The position numbers were made by a program, and so were the translations under genes. Below the pieces are notes generated by a model, which was given only the letters and a program-made list of their open reading frames with translations, made no database searches and was not told the origin of the DNA. From positions 1-57,182 of the forward strand of contig NZ_JXQZ01000035.1 of NCBI RefSeq assembly GCF_000878135.1: a stretch of 57,182 bases of DNA, in the 5' to 3' direction. This document shows, piece after piece, positions 34,938 through 42,762 of this stretch. Within the stretch, counting starts at the first letter, position 1. Each line of letters starts with the position of its first letter. This DNA is from Frigoribacterium sp. MEB024. GTDB lineage: Bacteria; Actinomycetota; Actinomycetes; Actinomycetales; Microbacteriaceae.

Positions 34938-35033
34938 ATGGTCCTGTTCTTCCACGTCCTCATCATCGCCATCTCGGTCGTCGGCGCCGGCCTGATCTCG
35001 GCCGCGCTCGTGGGCCTCGCCACCTCGAAGTAA
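34938..35033 (+). CDS. 31-residue single-pass membrane peptide
   Basis: The frame begins MVLFFHVLIIAISVVGAGL and ends LVGLATSK with TAA. All codons but the ends have G or C in the third position and the product is one clean membrane helix with Lys at the C-terminus. A -10-like TACGAT lies at 34876-34881. The ribosome site is weak (GAGAGA). It may be a small regulatory membrane protein; no family is recognised. Confidence 0.5.
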   Translation: MVLFFHVLIIAISVVGAGLISAALVGLATSK

Positions 35034-35100
35034 CCACCGCCGGTACCGCCCGAACGGGGTCTGGACGACCCGACCCCGGGGATGGTCGGATGAGGCAGTG

Positions 35101-35742
35101 ATGGAAACACCCGACGCCCCGCACGACACCGTCCGCCCGAGCCACGACACCGAGACCCGGGTCCGCATCGTGAGGGCCGTCGTCACGGCGTTCCGTACGC
35201 GGGCCTTCCACGAGACCACGTACGCCGTCGTCGCCGAGATCGCCGACCTGCCGGTCGACACGGTCGAGCGCCACTTCCCCCGGTGGGACGGCCTCGTCAT
35301 GGCCGCGGTCGACCGTTGGAACGCCGAGCGCATGGAGCCGGTGATCCCCCTCCTGCAGAGCCACGGCACCGTGCGGTTCCTCCGGGGCATCGTGGAGCAG
35401 AACGTCCTCGACCCCTCTCTCATGCGCCTCCTCACGTCGCTGCTGAACGTGGCGGCGACACCGGGCCATCCGATGGCCCCGACCCTGCAGCACGAATGGC
35501 AGAAGTTCCACGCTCTCGTCCTGCGAGGCCTCACCCAGGACGTCGCCGTCGGTCGTGAACCGGCGACGATGCAACCGGATCGCGGGGCCGAGCAACTCAT
35601 CGCCCTCTACGAGGGCCTGCAGATGCAGTCCATGGTCCGGCCGCGCATGGACCTCCTGGCCTCGTACGACCGGGCGGTCACGCGCCTCCGGGCCGGATGG
35701 TCGCAGTCCTACGCCGAGCAGGTCTGGGACCTCGACCGCTAG
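35101..35742 (+). CDS. TetR-family regulator
   Basis: The 213-residue protein has the TetR HTH at about residues 18-62 (RVRIVRAVVTAF...YAVVAEIADLPVDTVERHFPRWDGL). The rest is an all-helical ligand domain. ATG 35101 follows GAGG by five bases; the GTG one codon before is too close to it. The recognition helix DTVERHFPRWDGL is unusual in having 'VERHFP' where 'GTLYxHF' is common. Target unknown. It precedes an ArsR-type gene on the same strand. Confidence 0.78.
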   Translation: METPDAPHDTVRPSHDTETRVRIVRAVVTAFRTRAFHETTYAVVAEIADLPVDTVERHFPRWDGLVMAAVDRWNAERMEPVIPLLQSHGTVRFLRGIVEQNVLDPSLMRLLTSLLNVAATPGHPMAPTLQHEWQKFHALVLRGLTQDVAVGREPATMQPDRGAEQLIALYEGLQMQSMVRPRMDLLASYDRAVTRLRAGWSQSYAEQVWDLDR

Positions 35743-35840
35743 CCCCTGCTCGCGCAGGCTCGCGACCTCCGCAGGGAGTGCGGAGCCGACCCCCAAAGAC
35801 CCGTTTGACGGTCGGCCCGGGTGGCCTGCACCATGGCCAC

Positions 35841-36374
35841 ATGTCCGCACTCGACGAACTCCGCGCCACGGCCCACCCGATCCGTCTGCGCCTCCTGTCG
35901 CTCCTCACCGGCGTCGCGATGAGCGCCGCCGAGGCCGGTCGCGAGCTCGGGCTGTCGCAGGCCACCGCGAGCTACCACCTGCGCGTGCTCGAGCGCGTGG
36001 GTCTCGTCGAGGTCGTCGAGCTCGTCACCATCCGCGGCGGCGAGGCCAAGCGCTACCGGCACCTGTCGTCGGCGCAGCCGTTCCCCGTCGTCCCGCCCAC
36101 CGCCGACGGGACCGACGCCGACACCGACGCCGAGCGCGCCCGCTACGTCGACGCACTGGCCGACGAGCTGCGCCGCCGCTCCCCCCGGCGGGCGGACGGT
36201 CCCCAGATCTCGACCGACGCCGAGCTCTGGGTCGACGCCGAGACCTGGCAGCGGGTCGTGCGCCACGTGGGTCACGCCTCCGCCCTCCTGCACGCGGCCG
36301 CGCAGCGCCCCCGGACACCGGGCACGAACCCGGTGTCGATGACGGCCGCGCTGTTCCCGATGAGGCGACCGTGA
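35841..36374 (+). CDS. ArsR-type winged-helix regulator
   Basis: The 177-residue protein starts SALDELRATAHPIRLRLLSLLTG and carries the HTH LSQATASYHLRVLERVGLVEVV, as in ArsR/HTH_20 proteins, followed by a C-terminal domain of about 90 residues. No metal-binding CxC is present. Its stop overlaps the GTG of the MFS gene (GTGA), so it is the likely regulator of that exporter. Confidence 0.85.
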   Translation: MSALDELRATAHPIRLRLLSLLTGVAMSAAEAGRELGLSQATASYHLRVLERVGLVEVVELVTIRGGEAKRYRHLSSAQPFPVVPPTADGTDADTDAERARYVDALADELRRRSPRRADGPQISTDAELWVDAETWQRVVRHVGHASALLHAAAQRPRTPGTNPVSMTAALFPMRRP

Positions 36375-37705
36375 CCGGGGACGCAGGAGGCGCCTCCTCG
36401 GTCACCCGGGCACCTCGCGACCACCGCGGCCCCCTCGCTCACGGCACGTTCCGCTGGCTGCTCGCGGCGCGCACGACGGGCGTGCTCGGCAACGCCGTCG
36501 CCCCGATCGCGCTCGCGTTCGCCGTGCTCGACCTGACCGGGTCGGCGGCGGACCTCGGACTCGTGGTGGCCGCCCGATCGATCGCCAACGTCGCGGTGCT
36601 GCTCTTCGGAGGCGTGATCGCCGACCGGCTGCGGCGCGACGTCGTGCTCGTCGGGACGTCGCTGGCCGCGGCCGGGACGCAGGCCGTGGTCGCGACGCTC
36701 GTCATCACGGGGTCGGCGACGATCCCGCTGCTCGTCGTGTTGGGCGTGCTGAACGGGGCGGTCGCCGCGGTGAGCCTGCCCGCGGCGGCGGCTCTCGTGG
36801 CCGAGACGGTGCCCGACGCCCTGCTGCGGCCCGCCAACGCGCTGCTGCGCCTCGGCCTGAACGGAGGCAGCGTCGTCGGGGCCTCGGCCGGGGCGGGCAT
36901 CGTGGCGGTGGTCGGGCCGGGGTGGGGTCTGGTGATCGACGCCGCGGGGTTCGCGCTCGCGGGCGTGCTGTACTCGCGGCTGCGCCTGCCCGCCCGGCCG
37001 GGAACCCCGGCGACCGGCGCGGCAGACACGGGCTCGGGCACGGGCACGGGCACGGGCTCGGGCTCGTCGGTGCTCGCCGACCTGCGCGACGGGTGGCAGG
37101 AGTTCACCCGGCGCTCGTGGGTCTGGATCGTGGTGGCGCAGTTCGCGGTGCTGAACGCCGCGTTCGTGGGGGCGACGACGGTGCTCGGGCCCGTCGTGGC
37201 GGACGGGTCGTTCGGGCGGGCGGCCTGGGGACTCGTCGTCGCGGCCCAGACCGTCGGCCTCGGCCTCGGGGCCGTCGTCGCCCTGCGCTGGCGACCCCGG
37301 CACGGCCTCGCCGTGGGCGTGGGGCTGATGGCCGTGACGGCGATGCCGGTGGCGATGCTCGGGCTGGCGCCGGCGGTGCCCACGCTGGTGGTGGCGTTCC
37401 TGCTGGGCGGCGTCGCCCTCGAGATCTTCGCCATCTCGTGGGACCAGTCGTTGCAGGGCAACGTTCCCCGCGCCTCCCTGGCCCGGGTCTACTCGTACGA
37501 CATGGTCGGCTCGTTCGTGGCCGTGCCGCTCGGCGAGGTGTTCGCCGGGCCGGCGGCACACCATTTCGGCACGCGACCGACGCTGCTCGTCTGTGCCGCG
37601 ATCATCGTCACGGCGACCCTGGCGGCCGTGGCGACGCCTGGTGTCCGCCGACTGACGACCGAGGTGACGACCGGAGCCACGACCGACCGGGCTATCGGGC
37701 CGTGA
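36371..37705 (+). CDS. MFS exporter, MFS_3/enterobactin-exporter type
   Basis: The 444-residue protein has 12 predicted helices. Helix 1 region is FRWLLAARTTGVLGNAVAPIALAFAVLDLTGSAADLG, and the 2-3 loop is GGVIADRLRRD. The central loop holds a Gly/Thr/Ser repeat made by a GGGCAC tandem repeat at 37032-37060. The GTG start overlaps the ArsR stop and the first codons contain the palindrome AGGAGGCGCCTCCT, an inverted pair of the dispersed motif's core. Its 3' end overlaps the convergent umuC gene by 14 bp. Substrate unknown, probably a drug-like compound. Confidence 0.85.
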   Translation: MTGDAGGASSVTRAPRDHRGPLAHGTFRWLLAARTTGVLGNAVAPIALAFAVLDLTGSAADLGLVVAARSIANVAVLLFGGVIADRLRRDVVLVGTSLAAAGTQAVVATLVITGSATIPLLVVLGVLNGAVAAVSLPAAAALVAETVPDALLRPANALLRLGLNGGSVVGASAGAGIVAVVGPGWGLVIDAAGFALAGVLYSRLRLPARPGTPATGAADTGSGTGTGTGSGSSVLADLRDGWQEFTRRSWVWIVVAQFAVLNAAFVGATTVLGPVVADGSFGRAAWGLVVAAQTVGLGLGAVVALRWRPRHGLAVGVGLMAVTAMPVAMLGLAPAVPTLVVAFLLGGVALEIFAISWDQSLQGNVPRASLARVYSYDMVGSFVAVPLGEVFAGPAAHHFGTRPTLLVCAAIIVTATLAAVATPGVRRLTTEVTTGATTDRAIGP

Positions 37706-39011
37706 CGGTCGCGAGTTCGTCCCAATGGGTGGTCGCGCGCGGCGAGACCATGTCGCGCTTCATCGACCACCCGCGGCGGTGCCGGAGACCCGCGATGCCG
37801 AGCCCCAGGGTGTCTTCGCCGAACTTGCCGGCGATCCGGTCGATGACGGCCCCGTAGGCGGGCGGTGCCGCGTCGGCCTGTCCGAAGACGTCGAGGCTCG
37901 CGTGTTCGTCGCGCGGGGTGAGCTCCATCAGGGTGACGCCGGCTCGGACGTAACGCTTGCCGGGTTCGAGCTGCGGGCCGAGGGCGGCGATGGCCGAGCG
38001 GTACAACAGGGCGGCGTCGTCGGTCGGCTCGGGGAACGCCACCGACACCGAATGGTTCGTGTGGGCGGCGCTGTCGGAGAACGGCGAGGTCGCGGTGAAG
38101 CACCGCATCATGCGCGTCAACGAGCCCTGCTGTCGCAACCGGGCCGCCGCGCGCTGCGTGTACACCGACAGCACCTCTTCGAGTTCGGTGACGGTCGTGA
38201 TGGGCACTGCGAACGAGCGCGAGTGGTGGATCTGCTCGCGCTCGGGCTGCACCTGCTCGATCGGCAGGCAGTCGACGCCGCGCAGCTCGTGCACCACCCG
38301 GGCCTGCACGACGCCGAAGCGCGAGCGGATGCGGGCCGCGTCGGCGTCGCGGAGGTCGGCCGCGGTGTGGATGCCGAGCGGCGCGAGCTTCTTCGCCGTA
38401 CGTCGGCCGATGCCCCAGACGTCGCCGACGTCGACGCTCGCGAGGATGGCGGTCTGCTGCTCGGGGGCGTAGCTGCCCAGGTGGCACACACCGGCAAGGG
38501 CGGCGTTCTGCTTGGAGCCGCGGTTGGCCAACTTGGCCAGGGTCTTGGTCGGCGCGATGCCGATGCTGACCGGCAGACCGATAAGTTTGCGCAGGGCCCG
38601 GCGGATCTCGCGGGCCTGCGCGATCGTGTCGTCGAGCGAACCCGTCAACTCGATGAACGACTCGTCGATCGAGTACACCTCTTGGTCGCTGGTGTACCGG
38701 CTGAGGATCTCGGCCGACCGCGCCGACATGTCGCCGTAGAGCTCGTAGTTGCTCGACACCGCGACCACGCCCTGCATCGCCGCGATCGGCGCGATGCTGT
38801 GCCACGGTGCGGCCATGTCGACGTTCAGCGCCTTCGCCTCTTGCGAGCGCGCGATGACGCAGCCGTCGTTGTTCGACAGCACGACCACCGGTCGGCCCTC
38901 GAGGGCCGGGTTGAACACGCGCTCGCACGACACGTAGAAGTTGTTGGCGTCGACGATGGCGACGCTGCGCTCGGACGTGGCGGACCTGGAGGTCGTGACG
39001 GACTCAGACAC
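37692..39011 (-). CDS. umuC: Y-family DNA polymerase V subunit UmuC
   Basis: The 439-residue protein has the catalytic IVDANNFYVSCERVF and YSIDESFIEL motifs, the fingers motif VVVLSNNDGCVIARS, the helix-hairpin-helix VWGIGRRTAKKLAPLGI and the little-finger domain with MMRCFTATSPF. The short C-terminal DUF4113 domain (ARAGV..GLRHRRGWSMKRDMVSPRATTHWDELATV) is complete and typical. It makes error-prone lesion bypass with UmuD'. GTG start at 39011 overlaps the umuD stop by 8 bp. Confidence 0.95.
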   Translation of the reverse strand: MSESVTTSRSATSERSVAIVDANNFYVSCERVFNPALEGRPVVVLSNNDGCVIARSQEAKALNVDMAAPWHSIAPIAAMQGVVAVSSNYELYGDMSARSAEILSRYTSDQEVYSIDESFIELTGSLDDTIAQAREIRRALRKLIGLPVSIGIAPTKTLAKLANRGSKQNAALAGVCHLGSYAPEQQTAILASVDVGDVWGIGRRTAKKLAPLGIHTAADLRDADAARIRSRFGVVQARVVHELRGVDCLPIEQVQPEREQIHHSRSFAVPITTVTELEEVLSVYTQRAAARLRQQGSLTRMMRCFTATSPFSDSAAHTNHSVSVAFPEPTDDAALLYRSAIAALGPQLEPGKRYVRAGVTLMELTPRDEHASLDVFGQADAAPPAYGAVIDRIAGKFGEDTLGLGIAGLRHRRGWSMKRDMVSPRATTHWDELATVTAR

Positions 39012-39435
39012 GGTGCAGGCACCTCGTCACGACGCCCCAGATCGTCGCCTCGTCGAGCTCGGACAGCACGATCTCTGGGTAGGCCGGGTTCTCGGGGCTG
39101 AGCACCATCTGCCCCTGCCGGTACGAGAGGCGCTTGACCGTCAGCTCGGCGTTGACGACGGCGACGACCACGTGCCCGTCGTGCGCGTCGAGGCCCCGGT
39201 CGACGACGAGCTCGTCACCGTCGAAGATGCCGGCGCCGGTCATGCTGTCGCCGCTGACGCGGACCAGGAACGTCGCGGTCGGGTCGCGCATCAGGTGCCG
39301 GTTGAGGTCGACCGGCCCGTTGTAGTACCCCTGTGCCGGCGAGGGGAATCCGGCGTGGACGGCTTCGGCGGCTTGCTGCGGCAGCAGGTGGTCGGGACGT
39401 TCGTCGCCGCCGACGGGACCGATGACGGCGGTCAC
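39004..39435 (-). CDS. umuD: UmuD, LexA-like self-cleaving partner of UmuC
   Basis: The 143-residue S24 peptidase has the Ala-Gly cleavage site in AVHAGFPSP, the nucleophile Ser in SGDSMTGAGIFDGD and the general base Lys in ELTVKRLS. GTG 39435 follows GAGGGC at good distance. Cleavage after DNA damage gives UmuD', which binds UmuC. I looked for the actinobacterial SOS box (TCGAAC-N4-GTTCGA) within 130 bp upstream and did not find one. Confidence 0.93.
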   Translation of the reverse strand: MTAVIGPVGGDERPDHLLPQQAAEAVHAGFPSPAQGYYNGPVDLNRHLMRDPTATFLVRVSGDSMTGAGIFDGDELVVDRGLDAHDGHVVVAVVNAELTVKRLSYRQGQMVLSPENPAYPEIVLSELDEATIWGVVTRCLHRV

Positions 39436-39615
39436 CGTGCGCCCTCGCGCCCGGCCCGAGGGTCGTCGAAGAGGCGCGCGCCGGTTCGCGCGGTCGGCTG
39501 CCGGTGGTCTCTCATCACGCCTCCCACCGAGGACGTTACGACAGACCATCGACACCGCGCCCCTCTCCGCTCCGGGAAGGCCGCCCCGCCGCCCGACCGC
39601 CCGCCCCGCCGCGTG

Positions 39616-39711
39616 GTCGGCAACTCCTGCTTCGTGCGGAGTCGTTCCGCGGCGCCCCTGAGCTTCCGGGCCCGGGGGTTCGCGAGGCGGCACCGGTCCG
39701 GAGTTGCCGAC
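39616..39711. repeat. 96-bp palindromic element, copy A
   Basis: The ends are GTCGGCAACTCC and GGAGTTGCCGAC, a perfect 12-bp inverted repeat. Inner parts can also pair, and TTCCGGGCCCGG marks the centre region. Copy B has the same length and layout. Confidence 0.75.
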
Positions 39712-39811
39712 GGGTACCGTGGCGATGCGCCGTCACGACCGGACCGATCCGATTCGACGCGCACCCCCGGCACGCCACCCCGCCACCCCGCCCTGCGCGT
39801 GGCCTCCCGAT

Positions 39812-39907
39812 GCGGGCAATTCCTGCCTCCGGGTGCAGCGACCGGCACGGGCCCCGGGTTTCCGGGCCCGGCATCCGGCGCTGCGGCACCAGCCCGGAGT
39901 TGCCGAC
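39812..39907. repeat. 96-bp palindromic element, copy B
   Basis: Homologous to copy A, same orientation and same length. The ends are GCGGGCAATTCC and GGAGTTGCCGAC. Inner arms GGTGCAGCG / CGCTGCGGCACC pair. It shares GCGGCACC, TTCCGGGCCCGG and CCGGAGTTGCCGAC with copy A. Confidence 0.75.
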
Positions 39908-39945
39908 ACGAACGCACGGCACCCACGAACTCGGGGCCGGGGCCG

Positions 39946-40036
39946 AGCTAGGGGTCGAGACCGGGGTCGAGCCCGGGGTCGGGGCCGGCGTCGAGGCAGA
40001 GGTCGAGGCCGGGGCCGGGGCCGGGGCCGGGGGCGA
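39946..40036. repeat. Low-complexity GGGTCGAG/GGGGCC repeat
   Basis: About 90 bp of imperfect 6- and 12-bp units stand between the palindromic elements and the DUF2254 gene. The whole gap 39436-40146 has no convincing gene. Confidence 0.65.
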
Positions 40037-40146
40037 CGTCGCGCGCGGCACGTTCCCGGCGCGACGTGCACCTCGGCGATGCCGGACCCTGCCCCTCGAT
40101 CCACCCGGCTGCCTGCCGACGCGTGCGGTCGGCGGCGGCGGACGCC

Positions 40147-41379
40147 TCAGCCGGCGAGGGCGTCCCGCAGGGCGGTCTCGTGATCGACCAGTCGACCGGC
40201 GCGGGCCGACGACGCCACCTCGTCGAGCCGCTCGGCGAGGTGCAGCGCCGCTGCCAGCACGGCCGGTTGGTCGAGGGCGTAGGTGCGGACGGTGTGGAAG
40301 AGCGAGTCGACGAGCGCGTCCACCGTCGGCCACGTGACGAGGACGACCGGCTCACCCCGGTCGTCCAGCAGGGCCGTGAAGGGCTCGCCCCGACGCCAGA
40401 GCGGCACGAGCACCCCGGCCGACATGTCGAGCGCACTCACCGCGGTGTACGGGTCGTTGCTCCCCGAGGCGAGACCGCGCACGGCGATCTCGACGAGTTG
40501 TTGCAGGGCGAACCCGACGTCCTGGTGAGGGGTCCGGGCGGGTCCCAGGGTGGCCGCCCGTCGCAGCTCACGGACCGTGTCGGACCCCGGGGAGGCGCTG
40601 GTCACCACGAGCGGGTCCCCCACGATCACGTACCGGTCGGGCATCGCCACGACCTCGACGACGAGGCCTTCGCGCACGGCGACGCGGCGGAGCGCCTCCC
40701 ACGCGACGGTCTGCACGTAGCCGTCGGCGTGTGCCCGGACGACGGCCGCGTCGGCCGGGAGCGGACCGTCCGCCGAGGACCCCACCCGCGCCTCCTGACT
40801 GACGTCGTCGGCCGGGCTCGTGGGGTAGACGACGTCGGTCACGGCCCGGAGGTCGTCGAGCACGCGCGCCTGCAACGAGGTGATCTGCACCGAGCCGGCG
40901 ATGTGGTGGATGAAGAAGACCAGCACCCCGACGTCGAACACGCTGAGCAGGACCGCGACGTGGACGGCGATCACCGGGACGAAGGCGCTGGTGTCGTCGA
41001 CCTCGGTGTGGACGGTGCGCGTCACGACGATGCAGTAGAGGAAGGTCGAGGTGAAGGTCGCCAGCACGAACTGGTTGGCACGGTCGGCCATGAAGTGGCG
41101 GACGAGTCGCGGGCCGTAGGTCGACGACGTCGTGGCGAGCACCGAGATCGTGATCGAGAACGACGTCCCGGCCACGGTCAGCATGGACGTCCCGATGCCC
41201 GACAGCAACGACCGTCCCCCGGAGGCGCTGAGGGCACCCAGCAGCGGCAGCCCCTCGGTCACCGTCGTCGGCAGGGACCGGTCGACCGTCACCAGCACCT
41301 CGGCGAGGACGACGGCGACGAGCCCGAACACGGCGGGCAGGAACCAGAACGACTCCCGCACGCGGGTCGACGACAGCAT
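40147..41379 (-). CDS. DUF2254 membrane protein
   Basis: The 410-residue protein has four N-terminal membrane helices (about 12-35, 60-85, 105-125, 135-165) with the family pattern ...SMLTVAGTSFSITISVLATTSSTYGPRLVRHFMADRANQFVLATFTSTFLYCIVVTRTV. A soluble C-terminal domain of 230 residues follows (DGYVQTVAWEALRRVAVREGLV). The role of DUF2254 is unknown. The dispersed motif (40783-40797) encodes QEARVG in the linker between the membrane and soluble parts. Confidence 0.85.
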   Translation of the reverse strand: MLSSTRVRESFWFLPAVFGLVAVVLAEVLVTVDRSLPTTVTEGLPLLGALSASGGRSLLSGIGTSMLTVAGTSFSITISVLATTSSTYGPRLVRHFMADRANQFVLATFTSTFLYCIVVTRTVHTEVDDTSAFVPVIAVHVAVLLSVFDVGVLVFFIHHIAGSVQITSLQARVLDDLRAVTDVVYPTSPADDVSQEARVGSSADGPLPADAAVVRAHADGYVQTVAWEALRRVAVREGLVVEVVAMPDRYVIVGDPLVVTSASPGSDTVRELRRAATLGPARTPHQDVGFALQQLVEIAVRGLASGSNDPYTAVSALDMSAGVLVPLWRRGEPFTALLDDRGEPVVLVTWPTVDALVDSLFHTVRTYALDQPAVLAAALHLAERLDEVASSARAGRLVDHETALRDALAG

Positions 41380-41442
41380 GCCGCCGAGCGTAGACGGTGC
41401 CTCCCGCCGGGCACCGCCCGAGGAAGAGGACTCCCCCGCCGA

Positions 41443-42045
41443 TCAGCGGGCCGTGACCACGCGCCGTCCAAGGTCGGAGTCGAGCATCGTGTCCATGGCC
41501 GTGCCCACCAGGCGGTCCCCGAGGGGTCGTTCGACGCGGCCCGAGGCGACGAGCGCCGCGATCCCCTGCATCGTCGCCGCGAAGAGCATCTTGAAGTGGT
41601 CGCGCGACTCGTCGCCGGACGCCTCGGACTCCGCCGGCCCCAGGGCTCCGTCGAGCACGGCGAAGAGGGTGCCGGCCGCCTCGTGCACGGCCTCGGGCTT
41701 CGTCGTGACCTTGGCCTGGAACATCAGCTCCATGAGCGCGGCGTCGTCGACGGCGAAGTCGACGTAGGCGCGGGCGACGCGGTGCAGGCGTTCCGTCCGA
41801 CCTCCCCCGCCGTCGAGTGCGCGCCGGATCGCGGTGGTGAGCCGCTCGAACCCGGCTCCGGCGAGCGCGTCGAGCAGCGCCTGACGGTCGACGAAGTGGC
41901 TCCGGGGGGCACCGTGACTGACCCCGGCCCGACGGGCGAGGTCGCGGAGCGAGAGGCCGTCGACACCGGACTCGCGCACGACCTCGATCGCCTCGTCCAG
42001 CAGCACCGCGCGGAGGTTCCCGTGGTGGAAGGGCCGCTGCGTCAT
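41443..42045 (-). CDS. TetR-family regulator
   Basis: The 200-residue protein has the HTH at residues 12-55 (VLLDEAIEVVRESGVDGLSLRDLARRAGVSHGAPRSHFVDRQALL). The C-terminal domain resembles TetR_C_33-type. It is divergent from the NAD-binding protein gene with a 62-bp gap that holds a perfect palindrome (42066-42080). It therefore likely represses both itself and the enzyme gene. Confidence 0.88.
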   Translation of the reverse strand: MTQRPFHHGNLRAVLLDEAIEVVRESGVDGLSLRDLARRAGVSHGAPRSHFVDRQALLDALAGAGFERLTTAIRRALDGGGGRTERLHRVARAYVDFAVDDAALMELMFQAKVTTKPEAVHEAAGTLFAVLDGALGPAESEASGDESRDHFKMLFAATMQGIAALVASGRVERPLGDRLVGTAMDTMLDSDLGRRVVTAR

Positions 42046-42065
42046 GCCTCGATCCTAATCCCCGA

Positions 42066-42080
42066 CTAGTCATTGACTAG
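42066..42080. promoter_or_regulatory. Operator between TetR gene and NAD-binding enzyme gene
   Basis: CTAGTCATTGACTAG is a perfect palindrome with 7-bp arms around one base. It covers the -35 box TTGACT of the rightward promoter. Confidence 0.8.
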
Positions 42081-42101
42081 ATACTAGACACCGCCTAGAT
42101 T
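42073..42101 (+). promoter_or_regulatory. Promoter of the NAD-binding enzyme gene; likely leaderless transcript
   Basis: TTGACT (42073-42078), 17-bp spacer, TAGATT (42096-42101). The ATG begins only 6 bp after the -10 box, so transcription should start on or next to the start codon. Confidence 0.78.
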
Positions 42102-42107
42102 AAATCC

Positions 42108-42758
42108 ATGACCACTCCACGAACCCTCCTCGTGCTCGGCGCCACGGGCCAGACCGGGCAACACTTCACGCGACTGGCCCTCGACGCCGGGCATCGGCTC
42201 CGCGCCCTCGCGCGGACGCCCGGCAAGCTCGCGATCGAGCACGACGACCTCGAGGTCGTCCAGGGCTCCCTCGACGACGACCTCGACCTCGACGCCCTGC
42301 TCGACGGCGTCGACGCCGTCGTGATGATGCTCGGGGACGCGGCCGCCCAGCGCGATCGGCAGGTGAACACGATCTTCGTCCGATCGCTCGTCCCCGCCAT
42401 GCGCCGCAGCGGCACGCGACGACTCCTCTACCAGGCCGGAGGCCTGAGCGCGGCACCGGGCAGGCCCCTCGCGCCGGCGTTGCGGATCGTCCGCCGCACG
42501 ATCGCCCGCGGGTACATCGGGCAGCACGAGGACAACGAGGCCGTCATGCGCTACCTCGACGAGGACGCCCGCGACGTCGAGTGGATGGTCCACCGGGCGG
42601 GCATCGGCTCCGACGGCCCCTCCAAGGGAGAGCTGCACCGCTCGTCCTCCATCATCAGCATCGGGACGTTCGTCGACTGCGCGACCTACAATCTGCGCAT
42701 TCTCTCGGACGATTCGGCCGTCCACACCTCCGACGGCAGCCGGTACCGACGACGCTGA
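42108..42758 (+). CDS. NAD(P)-binding atypical SDR-type protein
   Basis: The 216-residue protein opens TLLVLGATGQTGQHFTRLAL, the GxxGxxG dinucleotide motif of atypical short-chain dehydrogenases (SDR_a5, NmrA-like), and has RRLLYQAGGLS and DVEWMVHRAGIGSD. Such proteins act as flavin/NADPH reductase-like enzymes or redox sensors. It lacks a ribosome site, in line with a leaderless transcript. It ends 4 bp from the convergent TetR gene. Confidence 0.85.
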   Translation: MTTPRTLLVLGATGQTGQHFTRLALDAGHRLRALARTPGKLAIEHDDLEVVQGSLDDDLDLDALLDGVDAVVMMLGDAAAQRDRQVNTIFVRSLVPAMRRSGTRRLLYQAGGLSAAPGRPLAPALRIVRRTIARGYIGQHEDNEAVMRYLDEDARDVEWMVHRAGIGSDGPSKGELHRSSSIISIGTFVDCATYNLRILSDDSAVHTSDGSRYRRR

Positions 42759-42762
42759 CCGG

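Noticed and set aside
37020-37066. Frameshift or insertion in the MFS exporter at the Gly/Thr/Ser repeat
   Set aside because: The GGGCAC repeat keeps the frame and falls in the central cytoplasmic loop, where such low complexity is tolerated.
39436-39560. SOS box for umuD
   Set aside because: No TCGAAC/GTTCGA half-site pair was seen; CGAACCGGCGCGCG is too far from the consensus.
39436-40146. Protein-coding genes in the umuD-DUF2254 gap
   Set aside because: Open frames on both strands are Pro/Arg/Gly-rich, cross the palindromic elements and repeats, and have no recognisable product.
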